Positions 41,292-51,031 of a DNA stretch of 64,000 nt are shown here, one piece after another (position 1 is the stretch's first letter; every line of letters starts with the position of its first letter). Where the stretch lies: the NCBI GenBank assembly GCA_014649355.1, contig BMSW01000005.1, forward strand, positions 248,001 through 312,000, in the 5' to 3' direction. The position numbers and the translations under genes were made by a program. The notes under the pieces were generated by a model. It was not told the origin of the DNA. It was given only the letters and a program-made list of their open reading frames with translations, and ran no database searches. The DNA comes from Streptomyces althioticus (lineage in GTDB: Bacteria; Actinomycetota; Actinomycetes; Streptomycetales; Streptomycetaceae).

Positions 41292-43328
41292 ATGACTGAT
41301 CAGATGTTCGACACGGTGCTGGTGGCGAACCGGGGCGAGATCGCCGTCCGCGTCGTCCGCACGCTGCGGTCGCTGGGCGTGCGCTCGGTGGCGGTGTACT
41401 CCGACGCGGACGCGGACGCCCGGCACGTGCGGGAGGCCGACACGGCGGTGCGGATCGGCCCGGCGCCTGCGGCCGAGAGCTATCTGTCGGCGGAGCAGCT
41501 GCTGGAGGCGGCCGCCCGCACCGGCGCGCGGGCGGTGCACCCGGGATACGGCTTCCTCGCGGAGAACGCGGAGTTCGCGCGGGCCTGCGAGGCGGCGGGA
41601 CTGGCGTTCATCGGCCCGCCCGCGGACGCCATCGCCCTGATGGGCGACAAGATCCGCGCCAAGGAGACGGTGAAGGCGGCCGGGGTGCCGGTGGTGCCCG
41701 GCTCCAGCGGCAGCGGGCTGACGGACGCGCAGCTCGTCGACGCGGCCCGCGAGATCGGCATGCCCGTGCTGCTGAAGCCGTCGGCGGGCGGCGGCGGCAA
41801 GGGCATGCGCCTGGTGCGGGACGAGGCGAGGCTGGCGGAGGAGATCGCCGCCGCCCGGCGTGAGGCCCGCGCCTCCTTCGGCGACGACACGCTGCTGGTG
41901 GAGCGGTGGATCGACCGGCCCCGGCACATCGAGATCCAGGTGCTGGCCGACGGCCACGGGAACGTGGTGCACCTGGGCGAGCGCGAGTGCTCGCTCCAGC
42001 GGCGCCACCAGAAGATCGTGGAGGAGGCGCCCAGTGTGCTCCTCGACGAGGCGACCCGGGCGGCGATGGGCGAGGCGGCCGTGCAGGCGGCCCGCTCCTG
42101 CGGCTACCGGGGCGCGGGCACGGTGGAGTTCATCGTGCCGGGCGGCGACCCGTCCCGGTACTACTTCATGGAGATGAACACCCGGCTCCAGGTGGAGCAC
42201 CCGGTGACCGAGCTCGTCACGGGGCTCGACCTGGTGGAGTGGCAGCTGCGGGTCGCGGCCGGCGAGCGACTGCCGTTCGGGCAGGACGACGTACGGCTCA
42301 CCGGGCACGCCGTCGAGGCGCGGCTGTGCGCCGAGGACCCGGCGCGCGGCTTCCTGCCCTCCGGCGGCACGGTGCTGCGGCTGCGCGAGCCGCAGGGCGA
42401 CGGCGTGCGCACCGACTCCGGACTCACCGAGGGGACGGAGGTCGGCAGCCTCTACGACCCGATGCTCTCCAAGGTCATCGCGTACGGCCCCGACCGGGCG
42501 ACCGCGCTGCGGAAGCTGCGGGCGGCGCTCGCGGGGACGGTGACGCTGGGCGTGCAGACCAACGCGGGCTTCCTGCGGCGGCTGCTGGCGCACCCGGCGG
42601 TCGTGTCGGGCGACCTGGACACCGGTCTGGTGGAGCGGGAGGCGGACTCCCTGGTCGGCGGCGAGGTGCCGGCCGAGGTGTACGCGGCGGCGGCGCTGCT
42701 GCGTCAGGCCGCCCTCGAACCCGCCGCGGCGTCCGGCTGGCGTGACCCGTTCGACGCCGCCGACGGCTGGCGGATGGGCGGCGGCCGGGCCTGGACGGCG
42801 CACCCGCTGCGGGTGGCGGGCCACGACCCGGTGACCGTGCGGGTGCGGGCCACGGCCGACGGCGGCACGGAGCTGCTGCTGCCCGGCGCGGACACCCCGC
42901 TGCGGGCGTCCGCGGGGCCGCTGGAGGGGCACCGGTTCACCTGTGCGCTGGACGGCGTGGCGCACACCTTCGCCGCCCTGCCGGACGGCTCCTGGCTGGG
43001 CCGGGACGGCGACGCCTGGCAGGTGCGGGACCACGACCCGGTCGCCGCGTCCCTCACCCGGGCGGGTCAGGCGGGCGCCGACTCGCTGACCGCGCCGATG
43101 CCGGGCACGGTGACGGTGGTGAAGGTCGCCGTCGGCGACGAGGTGGACGCGGGCCAGAGCCTGCTGGTGGTGGAGGCGATGAAGATGGAGCACGTCATCT
43201 CCGCCCCGCACGCCGGCACGGTCACGGAGCTGGACGTGTCCCCGGGCACGACGGTCGCCATGGACCAGGTGCTCGCGGTCATCGCGCCCGTGGAGACCGC
43301 GGAACCGGCGGAAGGGGAGACGGCGTGA
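41292..43328 (+). CDS. Acyl-CoA carboxylase alpha subunit (biotin carboxylase + BCCP), methylcrotonyl-type
   Basis: A 678-residue alpha subunit. ATP-dependent biotin carboxylation is done by the N-terminal domain (about 1-450: [35 protein letters not shown] for [21 protein letters not shown] for the catalytic Glu/Arg). The C-terminal biotin carrier has [17 protein letters not shown], biotinylated at Lys631. ATG 41292 is chosen because GAGGGG sits at a good distance; a GTG at 41274 overlapping the previous stop and an ATG at 41304 are alternatives. Works with the beta subunit as a complex. Overlaps the HMG-CoA lyase gene by 4 bp. Confidence 0.93.
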   Translation: MTDQMFDTVLVANRGEIAVRVVRTLRSLGVRSVAVYSDADADARHVREADTAVRIGPAPAAESYLSAEQLLEAAARTGARAVHPGYGFLAENAEFARACEAAGLAFIGPPADAIALMGDKIRAKETVKAAGVPVVPGSSGSGLTDAQLVDAAREIGMPVLLKPSAGGGGKGMRLVRDEARLAEEIAAARREARASFGDDTLLVERWIDRPRHIEIQVLADGHGNVVHLGERECSLQRRHQKIVEEAPSVLLDEATRAAMGEAAVQAARSCGYRGAGTVEFIVPGGDPSRYYFMEMNTRLQVEHPVTELVTGLDLVEWQLRVAAGERLPFGQDDVRLTGHAVEARLCAEDPARGFLPSGGTVLRLREPQGDGVRTDSGLTEGTEVGSLYDPMLSKVIAYGPDRATALRKLRAALAGTVTLGVQTNAGFLRRLLAHPAVVSGDLDTGLVEREADSLVGGEVPAEVYAAAALLRQAALEPAAASGWRDPFDAADGWRMGGGRAWTAHPLRVAGHDPVTVRVRATADGGTELLLPGADTPLRASAGPLEGHRFTCALDGVAHTFAALPDGSWLGRDGDAWQVRDHDPVAASLTRAGQAGADSLTAPMPGTVTVVKVAVGDEVDAGQSLLVVEAMKMEHVISAPHAGTVTELDVSPGTTVAMDQVLAVIAPVETAEPAEGETA

Positions 43329-44272
43329 ACGCCACCGAACTGGGCCTGCCCATGGCCGTGCCGGCCGAGGGACTGCCCTCGCGGGTGCGGATCCACGAGG
43401 TGGGCGCCCGCGACGGCCTGCAGAACGAGAAGGCGACCGTGCCGACGGCCGTGAAGGCGGAGTTCGTCCGCCGGCTGGCCGGCACGGGCCTGACCACGAT
43501 CGAGGCGACGAGCTTCGTGCACCCCAAGTGGGTGCCGCAGCTCGCGGACGCCGAGGACCTGTACCCGGCGGTGTCCGGCCTGCCGGTCGAGCTGCCGGTG
43601 CTGGTGCCCAACGAGCGCGGACTGGACCGCGCGCTCGCGCTGGGCGCCCGCCGGGTGGCGGTGTTCGCCAGCGCCACGGAGTCCTTCGCCAAGGCCAACC
43701 TCAACCGCACGGTGGACGAGGCGCTGGCCATGTTCGAGCCGGTGGTGACCCGCGCGAAGGAGCAGGGCGTCCACGTACGCGGCTACCTCTCCATGTGCTT
43801 CGGCGATCCCTGGGAGGGCGCGGTCCCGGTCCCCCAGGTGGTGCGGGTGTGCCGGGCGCTGCTCGACCTGGGCTGCGACGAACTGAGCCTCGGCGACACG
43901 ATCGGGGTGGCGACCCCGGGCCATGTGACGGCCCTGATCCGCGCGCTCACGGAGGCGGGCGTGCCCGTGCCCGCGCTGGGCGTCCACTTCCACGACACCT
44001 ACGGCCAGGCCCTGTCCAACACCTTGGCCGCGCTCCAGCAGGGCGTCACCACGGTGGACGCCTCCGCCGGCGGGCTGGGCGGCTGCCCGTACGCGAAGTC
44101 CGCCACCGGCAATCTCGCCACCGAGGACCTGGTGTGGATGCTGCGGGGCCTCGGCATCGACACCGGCGTCGACCTCGGCCGTCTGGTCGCCACAAGCGTC
44201 TGGATGGCCGCCCACCTGGGCCGACCCAGCCCGTCCCGCACCGTACGAGCCCTCTCCCACCAGGAGCAGTGA
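43325..44272 (+). CDS. Hydroxymethylglutaryl-CoA lyase
   Basis: A 315-residue TIM-barrel lyase that splits HMG-CoA to acetoacetate and acetyl-CoA, the last step of leucine breakdown. Signatures are [20 protein letters not shown] with the catalytic Arg/Asp, [32 protein letters not shown] for metal binding and [18 protein letters not shown] with the active-site Cys loop. The GTG start overlaps the alpha-subunit stop. A dehydrogenase gene follows after 5 bp. Confidence 0.94.
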   Translation: MNATELGLPMAVPAEGLPSRVRIHEVGARDGLQNEKATVPTAVKAEFVRRLAGTGLTTIEATSFVHPKWVPQLADAEDLYPAVSGLPVELPVLVPNERGLDRALALGARRVAVFASATESFAKANLNRTVDEALAMFEPVVTRAKEQGVHVRGYLSMCFGDPWEGAVPVPQVVRVCRALLDLGCDELSLGDTIGVATPGHVTALIRALTEAGVPVPALGVHFHDTYGQALSNTLAALQQGVTTVDASAGGLGGCPYAKSATGNLATEDLVWMLRGLGIDTGVDLGRLVATSVWMAAHLGRPSPSRTVRALSHQEQ

Positions 44273-44277
44273 CGACC

Positions 44278-45438
44278 ATGGACCACAAGCTCTCCCCCGA
44301 ACTCGAAGAACTCCGCCGCACGGTCGAGGAGTTCGCGCACGACGTGGTGGCGCCGAAGATCGGCGACTTCTACGAGCGGCACGAGTTCCCGTACGAGATC
44401 GTGCGGGAGATGGGCCGCATGGGCCTGTTCGGGCTGCCGTTCCCGGAGGAGTACGGCGGCATGGGCGGCGACTACTTCGCCCTCGGCATCGCCCTGGAGG
44501 AACTGGCCCGGGTGGACTCCTCGGTGGCCATCACCCTCGAGGCGGGCGTCTCGCTGGGCGCCATGCCGCTGCACCTGTTCGGCACGGAGGAGCAGAAGCG
44601 CGAGTGGCTGCCCCGGCTGTGCTCGGGCGAGATACTCGGCGCGTTCGGGCTGACCGAGCCGGACGGCGGCAGCGACGCGGGCGCGACCCGCACGACGGCC
44701 CGGCTCGACGAGGCGACGGACGAGTGGGTGATCAACGGCACCAAGTGCTTCATCACCAACTCCGGCACGGACATCACCGGCCTGGTCACCGTCACCGCGG
44801 TCACCGGCCGCAAGCCCGACGGCAAGCCCCTGATCTCCGCGATCGTCGTGCCGTCCGGCACCCCCGGCTTCACGGTGGCCGCCCCGTACTCCAAGGTCGG
44901 CTGGAACGCCTCGGACACCCGCGAGCTGTCCTTCCAGGACGTCCGCGTCCCGGCGGCCAACCTGCTGGGCGAGGAGGGCCGCGGCTACGCGCAGTTCCTG
45001 CGCATCCTCGACGAGGGCCGCATCGCCATCGCGGCGCTCGCCACGGGCCTCGCACAGGGCTGTGTGGACGAGTCGGTGAAGTACGCGAAGGAGCGGCACG
45101 CGTTCGGGCGTCCGATCGGCGCCAACCAGGCGATCCAGTTCAAGATCGCCGACATGGAGATGAAGGCGCACACGGCGCGCCTGGCGTGGCGGGACGCGGC
45201 GAGCCGGCTGGTGGCGGGCGAGCCGTTCAAGAAGGAGGCGGCGCTGGCGAAGCTGTACTCCTCCACGGTGGCCGTGGACAACGCCCGTGACGCCACGCAG
45301 GTCCACGGAGGCTACGGCTTCATGAACGAGTACCCGGTGGCCCGCATGTGGCGCGACTCGAAGATCCTGGAGATCGGCGAGGGCACCAGCGAGGTCCAGC
45401 GCATGCTGATCGCACGGGAGTTGGGCCTGACAGGCTGA
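44278..45438 (+). CDS. Acyl-CoA dehydrogenase, isovaleryl-CoA type by context
   Basis: A 386-residue FAD enzyme, probably making 3-methylcrotonyl-CoA from isovaleryl-CoA for the adjacent carboxylase. ATG 44278 follows CAGGAG. It has GLPFPEEYGGMGGDYFALGI, LGAFGLTEPDGGSDAGATRT, INGTKCFITNSGTDITG and near the end ATQVHGGYGFMNEYPVARMW with KILEIGEGTSEVQRMLIA, where the Glu of GEGT is the catalytic base of the short/branched-chain class. Last gene of the operon, followed by a strong terminator. Confidence 0.93.
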   Translation: MDHKLSPELEELRRTVEEFAHDVVAPKIGDFYERHEFPYEIVREMGRMGLFGLPFPEEYGGMGGDYFALGIALEELARVDSSVAITLEAGVSLGAMPLHLFGTEEQKREWLPRLCSGEILGAFGLTEPDGGSDAGATRTTARLDEATDEWVINGTKCFITNSGTDITGLVTVTAVTGRKPDGKPLISAIVVPSGTPGFTVAAPYSKVGWNASDTRELSFQDVRVPAANLLGEEGRGYAQFLRILDEGRIAIAALATGLAQGCVDESVKYAKERHAFGRPIGANQAIQFKIADMEMKAHTARLAWRDAASRLVAGEPFKKEAALAKLYSSTVAVDNARDATQVHGGYGFMNEYPVARMWRDSKILEIGEGTSEVQRMLIARELGLTG

Positions 45439-45455
45439 CGCCTCCGACGGCAGAA

Positions 45456-45488
45456 CGACGGCCCGCGCCGACCCGGCGCGGGCCGTCG
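45456..45488 (+). terminator. Terminator of the leucine-catabolism operon
   Basis: Perfect 15-bp stem CGACGGCCCGCGCCG / CGGCGCGGGCCGTCG with a 3-base loop, 17 bp after the dehydrogenase stop. Confidence 0.9.
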
Positions 45489-45570
45489 CCGTGCGGCCGG
45501 GTGACCCGAATCACGGCGCCGAACCGGCGTATGCCGGACATGGAACCCTGAAGACCCTCTGGACAGATCG

Positions 45571-45589
45571 TTTGGTTAGGCTAACCTAA
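45571..45589. promoter_or_regulatory. Iron box upstream of desE
   Basis: TTTGGTTAGGCTAACCTAA, one base from the Streptomyces DmdR1/DtxR iron-box palindrome TTAGGTTAGGCTAACCTAA. It is 45 bp before the desE start and identical to the box before desA. Iron-loaded DmdR1 would block transcription here. Confidence 0.95.
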
Positions 45590-45633
45590 CGCTGTTTGTA
45601 CATCGTCCCGTACGCACGAAAGCAGACCCTTCC

Positions 45634-46677
45634 ATGCCGAACGCCAGAACCGCACGTCTCTCCCGTCGTGGACTGCTCGCCGCCGGCGGCGCCCTGGGCC
45701 TCGGCGCCGTGCTCACCGCCTGCGGGGACGACGACGCGAAGGACGGCGGCGCGGACACGAAGGGCTCGGCCAAGTCCGGCCCCTGGAGCTTCAAGGACGA
45801 CCGCGGCACCACGGTGAAGCTGGACGAGGCGCCGAAGAACATCGTCGCGTTCACGGGCGTGGCGGCCGCTCTGTACGACTACGGCATCGAGGTCAAGGGC
45901 GTGTTCGGCCCGACCACGACCAAGGACGGCAAGGCCGACGTCCAGGCCGGCGACATGGACGTCAGCAAGGTGACGGTCCTGGGCAACGTCTGGGACCAGT
46001 TCAACGTCGAGAAGTACGCGGCCCTCGCGCCCGACGTGCTCATCTCCACGATGTTCGACGACGCCGGCACCCTCTGGTACGTCCCCGAGGCGTCCAAGGA
46101 CAAGATCGCCAAGCTCGCGCCCAGCGTCGGCATCTCCGTGTTCGACCGTCAGCTCACCGCCCCGCTCCAGCGGATGTGGGAGCTGGCCGAGTCGCTCGGC
46201 GCCGACATGACGGACACGAAGGTCACCGAGGCCAAGAAGCGGTTCGAGGCGGCCTCGGAGCGGCTGCGCAAGGCCGCCAAGGCCAAGCCCGAGATCAAGG
46301 TGCTGGTCGGCTCGGCGAGCCCGGAGCTGTTCTACGTCTCGGGCACCAACCTCTCCATCGACCTGGAGTACTTCAAGGCCCTCGGCGTGAACTTCGTGGA
46401 GCCCACGGAGGAGGCCAAGAAGGCCACCGGCGGCTGGTTCGAGAGCCTGAGCTGGGAGAACGTCGACAAGCACAAGGCCGACGTGATCATGATGGACGAC
46501 CGCTCCTCGGCCATCCAGCCCGCCGACATCACCGAGGCGACCTGGAAGCAGCTGCCCGCCGTCAAGGCCGGCCAGGTCATCGCCCGTTCCACCGAGCCGA
46601 TCCTGTCCTACGACAAGTGCGTGGCGCCCGTGGAGGCGCTCGCCGAGGCCATCGAGAAGGCCAAGAAGGTCAGCTGA
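45634..46677 (+). CDS. desE: Ferrioxamine-binding lipoprotein (siderophore ABC transporter)
   Basis: A 347-residue substrate-binding lipoprotein that captures ferric hydroxamates for an ABC importer. The signal begins MPNARTARLSRRGLLAAGGA and ends at lipobox LTAC (Cys30); the twin-arginine pair suggests Tat export. The mature protein is a helical-backbone PBP (FhuD/TroA class) with DDRGTTVKLDEAPKNIVAFT, PDVLISTMFDD and KADVIMMDDRSSAIQ. An iron box precedes it. Position directly before desABCD is the usual one for DesE; permease genes are not in the window. Confidence 0.93.
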   Translation: MPNARTARLSRRGLLAAGGALGLGAVLTACGDDDAKDGGADTKGSAKSGPWSFKDDRGTTVKLDEAPKNIVAFTGVAAALYDYGIEVKGVFGPTTTKDGKADVQAGDMDVSKVTVLGNVWDQFNVEKYAALAPDVLISTMFDDAGTLWYVPEASKDKIAKLAPSVGISVFDRQLTAPLQRMWELAESLGADMTDTKVTEAKKRFEAASERLRKAAKAKPEIKVLVGSASPELFYVSGTNLSIDLEYFKALGVNFVEPTEEAKKATGGWFESLSWENVDKHKADVIMMDDRSSAIQPADITEATWKQLPAVKAGQVIARSTEPILSYDKCVAPVEALAEAIEKAKKVS

Positions 46678-46744
46678 CCCTCATCAGGTCCCCCGCGCCG
46701 GTCCCCCGCACGGTCCGGCCGACCCCTACTCGCAGGAGTACGCC

Positions 46745-47614
46745 GTGACGACTGCCGTGGCCGCCCCGTTCCGTTTCTTCGCCCTTCAGGTCGCCGGGAC
46801 GCGGCGGCTCGGCCCGTCGCTGGTCCGGGTCACCTTCACCGGGCCGGAGCTGCGCGACTTCCGCTCCGACGGGCGTGACCAGTCCCTGTCGCTGTTCCTG
46901 CCCCACCCGGGGCAGGACGCGCCCGTCGTCCCGCTGGAGCTCGGGGACGGGTGGTGGCAGGGCTGGCGCGAGCTGCCCGACGACGTACGGGCGGTGATGC
47001 GCTCGTACACGCTGCGGGCCCTGCGCACGGACGCCCTGGGGCAGACCGCCGAGATCGACGTCGACTTCGTGCTGCACGGCGTCGGCGAGGCGGGCCCGTC
47101 CGCCGAGGCCGGTCCCGCGTCCCGCTGGGCCGCCCGCGCCGCCGTGGGCGACCGGGTGCTGCTGCTCGGCCCCGCGATCGCCGACAACCGCGCGATCCGC
47201 TTCCGCCTGCCCGAGGACACCTCGACGGTGCTGCTGTGGGCGGACGAGACCGCCCTGCCCGCCGCGGCCGCCGTCCTGGAGTCCCTCCCGGCCGGCATCC
47301 GCGCCCACGTCTGGCTGGAGGTGCCGCACGCCGGGGACGTCCAGGAGCTGCCGACGGCGGCGGACGCGGAGATCACCTGGTTCGTGCGGAAGGGCGCCGC
47401 CGCACCGGAGGTCCCGCCGGCACTGGACACCGTCCGGCAGACCGCCCTCCCCTCCCCCGAGCGCGCCTACGTGTGGATCGCCGGGGAGTCCGGTCAGGTG
47501 AAGCAGCTGCGCCGGCACTTCGTCCGTGAGCGTGGAGTCGATCGTCGGCGGGTGACGTTCGTGGGCTACTGGCGCCGCGGCCTGACGGAGGAGCAGCTCC
47601 GCGAACAGGCTTGA
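46745..47614 (+). CDS. Siderophore-interacting protein (ferric-siderophore reductase, ViuB-like)
   Basis: A 289-residue SIP-family flavoprotein that reduces ferric siderophore in the cytoplasm to release iron. FAD-binding pattern MRSYTLRAL (RxYT/S) near residue 85, GPASRWAARAAVGDRVLLLG, then the SIP C-terminal domain with LLWADETALPAAAAVLESLP and YVWIAGESGQVKQLRRHFV. GTG 46745 is preceded by GGAG. It follows desE by 67 bp without a separate iron box, so it is probably co-transcribed and iron-regulated. A hairpin follows it. Confidence 0.93.
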   Translation: MTTAVAAPFRFFALQVAGTRRLGPSLVRVTFTGPELRDFRSDGRDQSLSLFLPHPGQDAPVVPLELGDGWWQGWRELPDDVRAVMRSYTLRALRTDALGQTAEIDVDFVLHGVGEAGPSAEAGPASRWAARAAVGDRVLLLGPAIADNRAIRFRLPEDTSTVLLWADETALPAAAAVLESLPAGIRAHVWLEVPHAGDVQELPTAADAEITWFVRKGAAAPEVPPALDTVRQTALPSPERAYVWIAGESGQVKQLRRHFVRERGVDRRRVTFVGYWRRGLTEEQLREQA

Positions 47615-47636
47615 GCCGTACGCGAGTTGAGGCTTT

Positions 47637-47660
47637 GTCACGTCCTGCCGAGGACGTGAC
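47637..47660 (+). terminator. Hairpin terminator between SIP and desA
   Basis: Perfect 10-bp stem GTCACGTCCT / AGGACGTGAC with a 4-base loop, just before the desA promoter, separating the desE and desA transcripts. Confidence 0.8.
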
Positions 47661-47697
47661 GACGGTCACGGCGGAAACGGGATTGGCCGCGAAAAAG

Positions 47698-47716
47698 TTT
47701 GGTTAGGCTAACCTAA
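47698..47716. promoter_or_regulatory. Iron box upstream of desABCD
   Basis: TTTGGTTAGGCTAACCTAA, identical over 19 bases to the box before desE, 58 bp before the desA start. Expected DmdR1 operator for the biosynthetic operon. Confidence 0.95.
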
Positions 47717-47773
47717 GTTGAACCGCACTGGACCTCTCCCCGCACCGGACCGTCCCCACCGGAGGACCCCCAC

Positions 47774-49216
47774 ATGCGCTCGCACCTGCTCAACGACACC
47801 ACCACGGAGCACTACCGACGCTCCGTGACCGAAGGAGTCGAGCGGGTGGCCGCCCAACTCGCCGCCACCGACCGGCCGTTCACCGGCGTCACGGTCGACG
47901 ACCTCGCCCCGCGCATCGACGCGATCGACCTCGACCAGCCGCTGGGCGACACCACCGCGGTGCTGGACGAACTGGAGGACGTCTACCTCCGGGACGCGGT
48001 CTACTTCCACCACCCCCGCTACCTCGCCCACCTCAACTGCCCGGTCGTCATCCCGGCCGTGCTCGGCGAGGCGGTGCTCTCCGCCGTCAACTCCTCCCTG
48101 GACACGTGGGACCAGTCGGCCGGCGGCACCCTGATCGAGCGGAAACTGATCGACTGGACGGCCGCCCGCATCGGCCTCGGCCCCGCCGCCGACGGCGTGT
48201 TCACCTCCGGCGGCACCCAGTCCAACCTCCAGGCGCTGCTGCTGGCGCGGGAGGAGACCAAGACCGACGAGCTGACGAAGCTGCGCGTCTTCGCCTCCGA
48301 GGTCAGCCACTTCAGCGTGCAGAAGTCCGCGAAACTGCTCGGCCTCGGCCCGGACGCCGTGGTGGTGGTCCCCGTCGACCACGACAAGCGGATGCAGACC
48401 GTCGCCCTCGCCCACGAGCTGGAGCGCTGCGCCGAGGCGGGGCTGATCCCGATGGCGGTCGTCGCCACCGCGGGCACCACCGACTTCGGCTCGATCGACC
48501 CGCTGCCGGAGATCGCGGGCCTGTGCGAGCAGTACGGCGCCTGGATGCACGTGGACGCCGCCTACGGCTGCGGGCTGCTCGCCTCCCGCAAGTACCGGCA
48601 CCGCATCGACGGCATCGAGCGCGCCGACTCGGTCACCGTCGACTACCACAAGTCCTTCTTCCAGCCGGTCAGTTCGTCGGCCGTGCTGGTGCGCGACGCG
48701 GCCACCCTGCGGCACGCCACGTACCACGCGGAGTACCTCAACCCGCGCCGCATGGTGACCGAGCGCATCCCCAACCAGGTCGACAAGTCCCTCCAGACCA
48801 CCCGCCGCTTCGACGCGCTCAAGCTGTGGATGACGCTGCGCGTGATGGGCGCCGACGGGATCGGCGCGCTCTTCGACGAGGTGTGCGACCTCGCCGCCGA
48901 GGGCTGGAAACTGCTCGCCGCCGACCCCCGCTTCGACGTGGTGGTCGAGCCGAGCCTGTCCACCCTGGTCTTCCGTTACGTCCCGGCCGCCGTCACCGAC
49001 CCCGCCGAGATCGACCGCGCCAACCTGTACGCCCGCAAGGCCCTGTTCGCCTCCGGCGACGCGGTGGTCGCGGGCACCAAGGTGTCCGGACGCCACCACC
49101 TGAAGTTCACCCTGCTCAACCCCGAGACCACGACGGCCGACATCACGGCCGTCCTCGACCTGATCGCCGGCCACGCCGAGCAGTACCTGGGAGAGTCCCT
49201 TGACCGCGCTTGCTGA
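47774..49216 (+). CDS. desA: Lysine decarboxylase for desferrioxamine
   Basis: A 480-residue PLP enzyme of the group II decarboxylase family converting L-lysine to cadaverine, the first step of desferrioxamine synthesis. [16 protein letters not shown] entry ([20 protein letters not shown]), [20 protein letters not shown], the Asp-bearing [11 protein letters not shown] and [20 protein letters not shown] with PLP Lys293. It is the first gene of desABCD under an iron box. The 3' end overlaps desB by 17 bp. Confidence 0.96.
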   Translation: MRSHLLNDTTTEHYRRSVTEGVERVAAQLAATDRPFTGVTVDDLAPRIDAIDLDQPLGDTTAVLDELEDVYLRDAVYFHHPRYLAHLNCPVVIPAVLGEAVLSAVNSSLDTWDQSAGGTLIERKLIDWTAARIGLGPAADGVFTSGGTQSNLQALLLAREETKTDELTKLRVFASEVSHFSVQKSAKLLGLGPDAVVVVPVDHDKRMQTVALAHELERCAEAGLIPMAVVATAGTTDFGSIDPLPEIAGLCEQYGAWMHVDAAYGCGLLASRKYRHRIDGIERADSVTVDYHKSFFQPVSSSAVLVRDAATLRHATYHAEYLNPRRMVTERIPNQVDKSLQTTRRFDALKLWMTLRVMGADGIGALFDEVCDLAAEGWKLLAADPRFDVVVEPSLSTLVFRYVPAAVTDPAEIDRANLYARKALFASGDAVVAGTKVSGRHHLKFTLLNPETTTADITAVLDLIAGHAEQYLGESLDRAC

Positions 49217-50492
49217 CACCACGGAACCGACCTACGACTTCGTGGGCATCGGGCTGGGCCCGTTCAACCTGGGGCTGGCCTGCCTGACCGAGCCGATCGA
49301 CGAACTCGCCGGGGTCTTCCTGGAGTCCAAGCCGGACTTCGAGTGGCACGCGGGGATGTTCCTCGACGGCGCGCACCTGCAGACGCCGTTCATGTCCGAC
49401 CTGGTCACCCTCGCCGACCCGACCTCCCCCTACTCCTTCCTCAACTACCTGAAGGAGAAAGGCCGGCTGTACTCGTTCTACATCCGGGAGAACTTCTACC
49501 CGCTGCGCGTCGAGTACGACGACTACTGCCGCTGGGCCGCCGCGCAGCTCGGCTCCATCCGGTTCGGCACCACGGTCACCGAGGTCACGTGGGACGAGGC
49601 GGCCGAGGTGTACGTCGTGGCCACGGACACCGGTACGACGTACCGCGCCCGGCACCTGGTGCTCGGCACCGGCACCGTGCCGTTCGTGCCCGAGGCGTGC
49701 CGGGGCCTGGAGGGCGACCTCTTCCACAACGCGCAGTACATGCACCGCAAGGCGGAGCTGCTGGAGAAGAAGTCGGTCACGATCGTCGGCAGCGGGCAGT
49801 CCGCCGCCGAGATCTACTACGAGCTGCTCGCCGGGATCGACGCCCACGGCTACCAGCTCAACTGGGTCACCCGCTCCCCGCGGTTCTTCCCGCTGGAGTA
49901 CACCAAGCTGACCCTGGAGATGACGTCCCCGGACTACATCGACTACTTCCGCGCGCTGCCCGAGGACACCCGCTACCGCCTGGAGAAGCAGCAGAAGGGC
50001 CTGTTCAAGGGCATCAACTCGGAGCTGATCGACGCGATCTTCGACCTGCTGTACCAGAAGAACGTGGAGAGCGGCGGCCGGGGAGTGTCCACCCGGCTCC
50101 TCACCAACTCCTCGCTCACCACCGCCCGGTACCAGGACGGCACGTACACGCTCGGCTTCCGCCAGGACGAGCAGGGCAGGGACTTCGAGATCGCCACCGA
50201 GGGCCTGGTGCTCGCCACCGGCTACCACTACGAGCAGCCCGCCTTCCTGGAGCCGGTGCGCGACCGGCTGCGCTTCGACGGCCACGGACGCTTCGACGTC
50301 GCCCGCAACTACGCGATCGACGTCACCGGGCGCGGCGTGTTCCTGCAGAACGCGGGCGTGCACACGCACAGCATCACCAGCCCCGACCTGGGTATGGGCG
50401 CCTACCGCAACGCCTCGATCGTCCGCGAGCTGCTGGGCACCGAGTACTACCCGGTCGAGAAGAGCATCGCCTTCCAGAAGTTCGCCGTATGA
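49200..50492 (+). CDS. desB: Cadaverine N-monooxygenase
   Basis: A 430-residue FAD/NADPH-dependent N-hydroxylase turning cadaverine into N-hydroxycadaverine. TTG 49200 is the most likely start ([20 protein letters not shown]), with GGGAGAG upstream, inside the end of desA. FAD motif [12 protein letters not shown], flavin/substrate loop [25 protein letters not shown] motif [16 protein letters not shown] and the C-terminal [17 protein letters not shown] match siderophore amine monooxygenases. Ends in an ATGA overlap with desC. Confidence 0.96.
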   Translation: MTALADTTEPTYDFVGIGLGPFNLGLACLTEPIDELAGVFLESKPDFEWHAGMFLDGAHLQTPFMSDLVTLADPTSPYSFLNYLKEKGRLYSFYIRENFYPLRVEYDDYCRWAAAQLGSIRFGTTVTEVTWDEAAEVYVVATDTGTTYRARHLVLGTGTVPFVPEACRGLEGDLFHNAQYMHRKAELLEKKSVTIVGSGQSAAEIYYELLAGIDAHGYQLNWVTRSPRFFPLEYTKLTLEMTSPDYIDYFRALPEDTRYRLEKQQKGLFKGINSELIDAIFDLLYQKNVESGGRGVSTRLLTNSSLTTARYQDGTYTLGFRQDEQGRDFEIATEGLVLATGYHYEQPAFLEPVRDRLRFDGHGRFDVARNYAIDVTGRGVFLQNAGVHTHSITSPDLGMGAYRNASIVRELLGTEYYPVEKSIAFQKFAV

Positions 50493-51031
50493 GCACCATC
50501 GGTACGTTCACGATCCGCCCGCTCGACCCGGAGAGGGACGCGGAGTTGCTGCACCGCTGGGTGACGCATCCCAAGGCGTCCTTCTGGATGATGCAGGACG
50601 CGACACCCGAGGACGTCGAGCGCGAGTACCTGCGCATCGCCGCCCACGGGCACCACCACGCCTACCTGGGCCTGCACGACGGCGAACCCGCCTTCCTGAT
50701 GGAGAAGTACGACCCCCGGTACGTCGAACTCGTCGGCCTCTACGAGCCCGAGCCCGGTGACGTCGGGATGCACTTCCTGGTCGCCCCCACCGACCGCCCC
50801 GTCCACGGTTTCACCCGCGCCGTCATCACCGCCGTGATGGAGGAGCTGTTCGCCGACCCGGCCACCCGCCGGGTCGTGGTGGAGCCGGACGTCGGCAACA
50901 AGGCCGTGCACGCCCTGAACGAGGCCGTGGGCTTTGAACCCGAGCGCGAGATCGACAAGCCGGAGAAGCGCGCGCTGCTGAGCTTCTGCACGCGTGAACA
51001 GTTCGAGGCCGCCCGAGGAGCTTCCGCATGA
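50489..51031 (+). CDS. desC: N-hydroxycadaverine acyltransferase
   Basis: A 180-residue GNAT-fold acyltransferase (AlcB/IucB type) that acylates N-hydroxycadaverine with succinyl-CoA or acetyl-CoA. Visible are [55 protein letters not shown] (acyl-CoA loop) and [23 protein letters not shown] overlaps the desB stop and its own stop overlaps the desD start (ATGA), so all steps are translationally coupled. Confidence 0.95.
   Translation: MSTIGTFTIRPLDPERDAELLHRWVTHPKASFWMMQDATPEDVEREYLRIAAHGHHHAYLGLHDGEPAFLMEKYDPRYVELVGLYEPEPGDVGMHFLVAPTDRPVHGFTRAVITAVMEELFADPATRRVVVEPDVGNKAVHALNEAVGFEPEREIDKPEKRALLSFCTREQFEAARGASA

Noticed and set aside
43528..45438. 636-codon frame suggesting an HMG-CoA lyase-dehydrogenase fusion
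   Set aside because: The first third is out of frame with the lyase and arginine-rich; the dehydrogenase starts at 44278 with a ribosome site.
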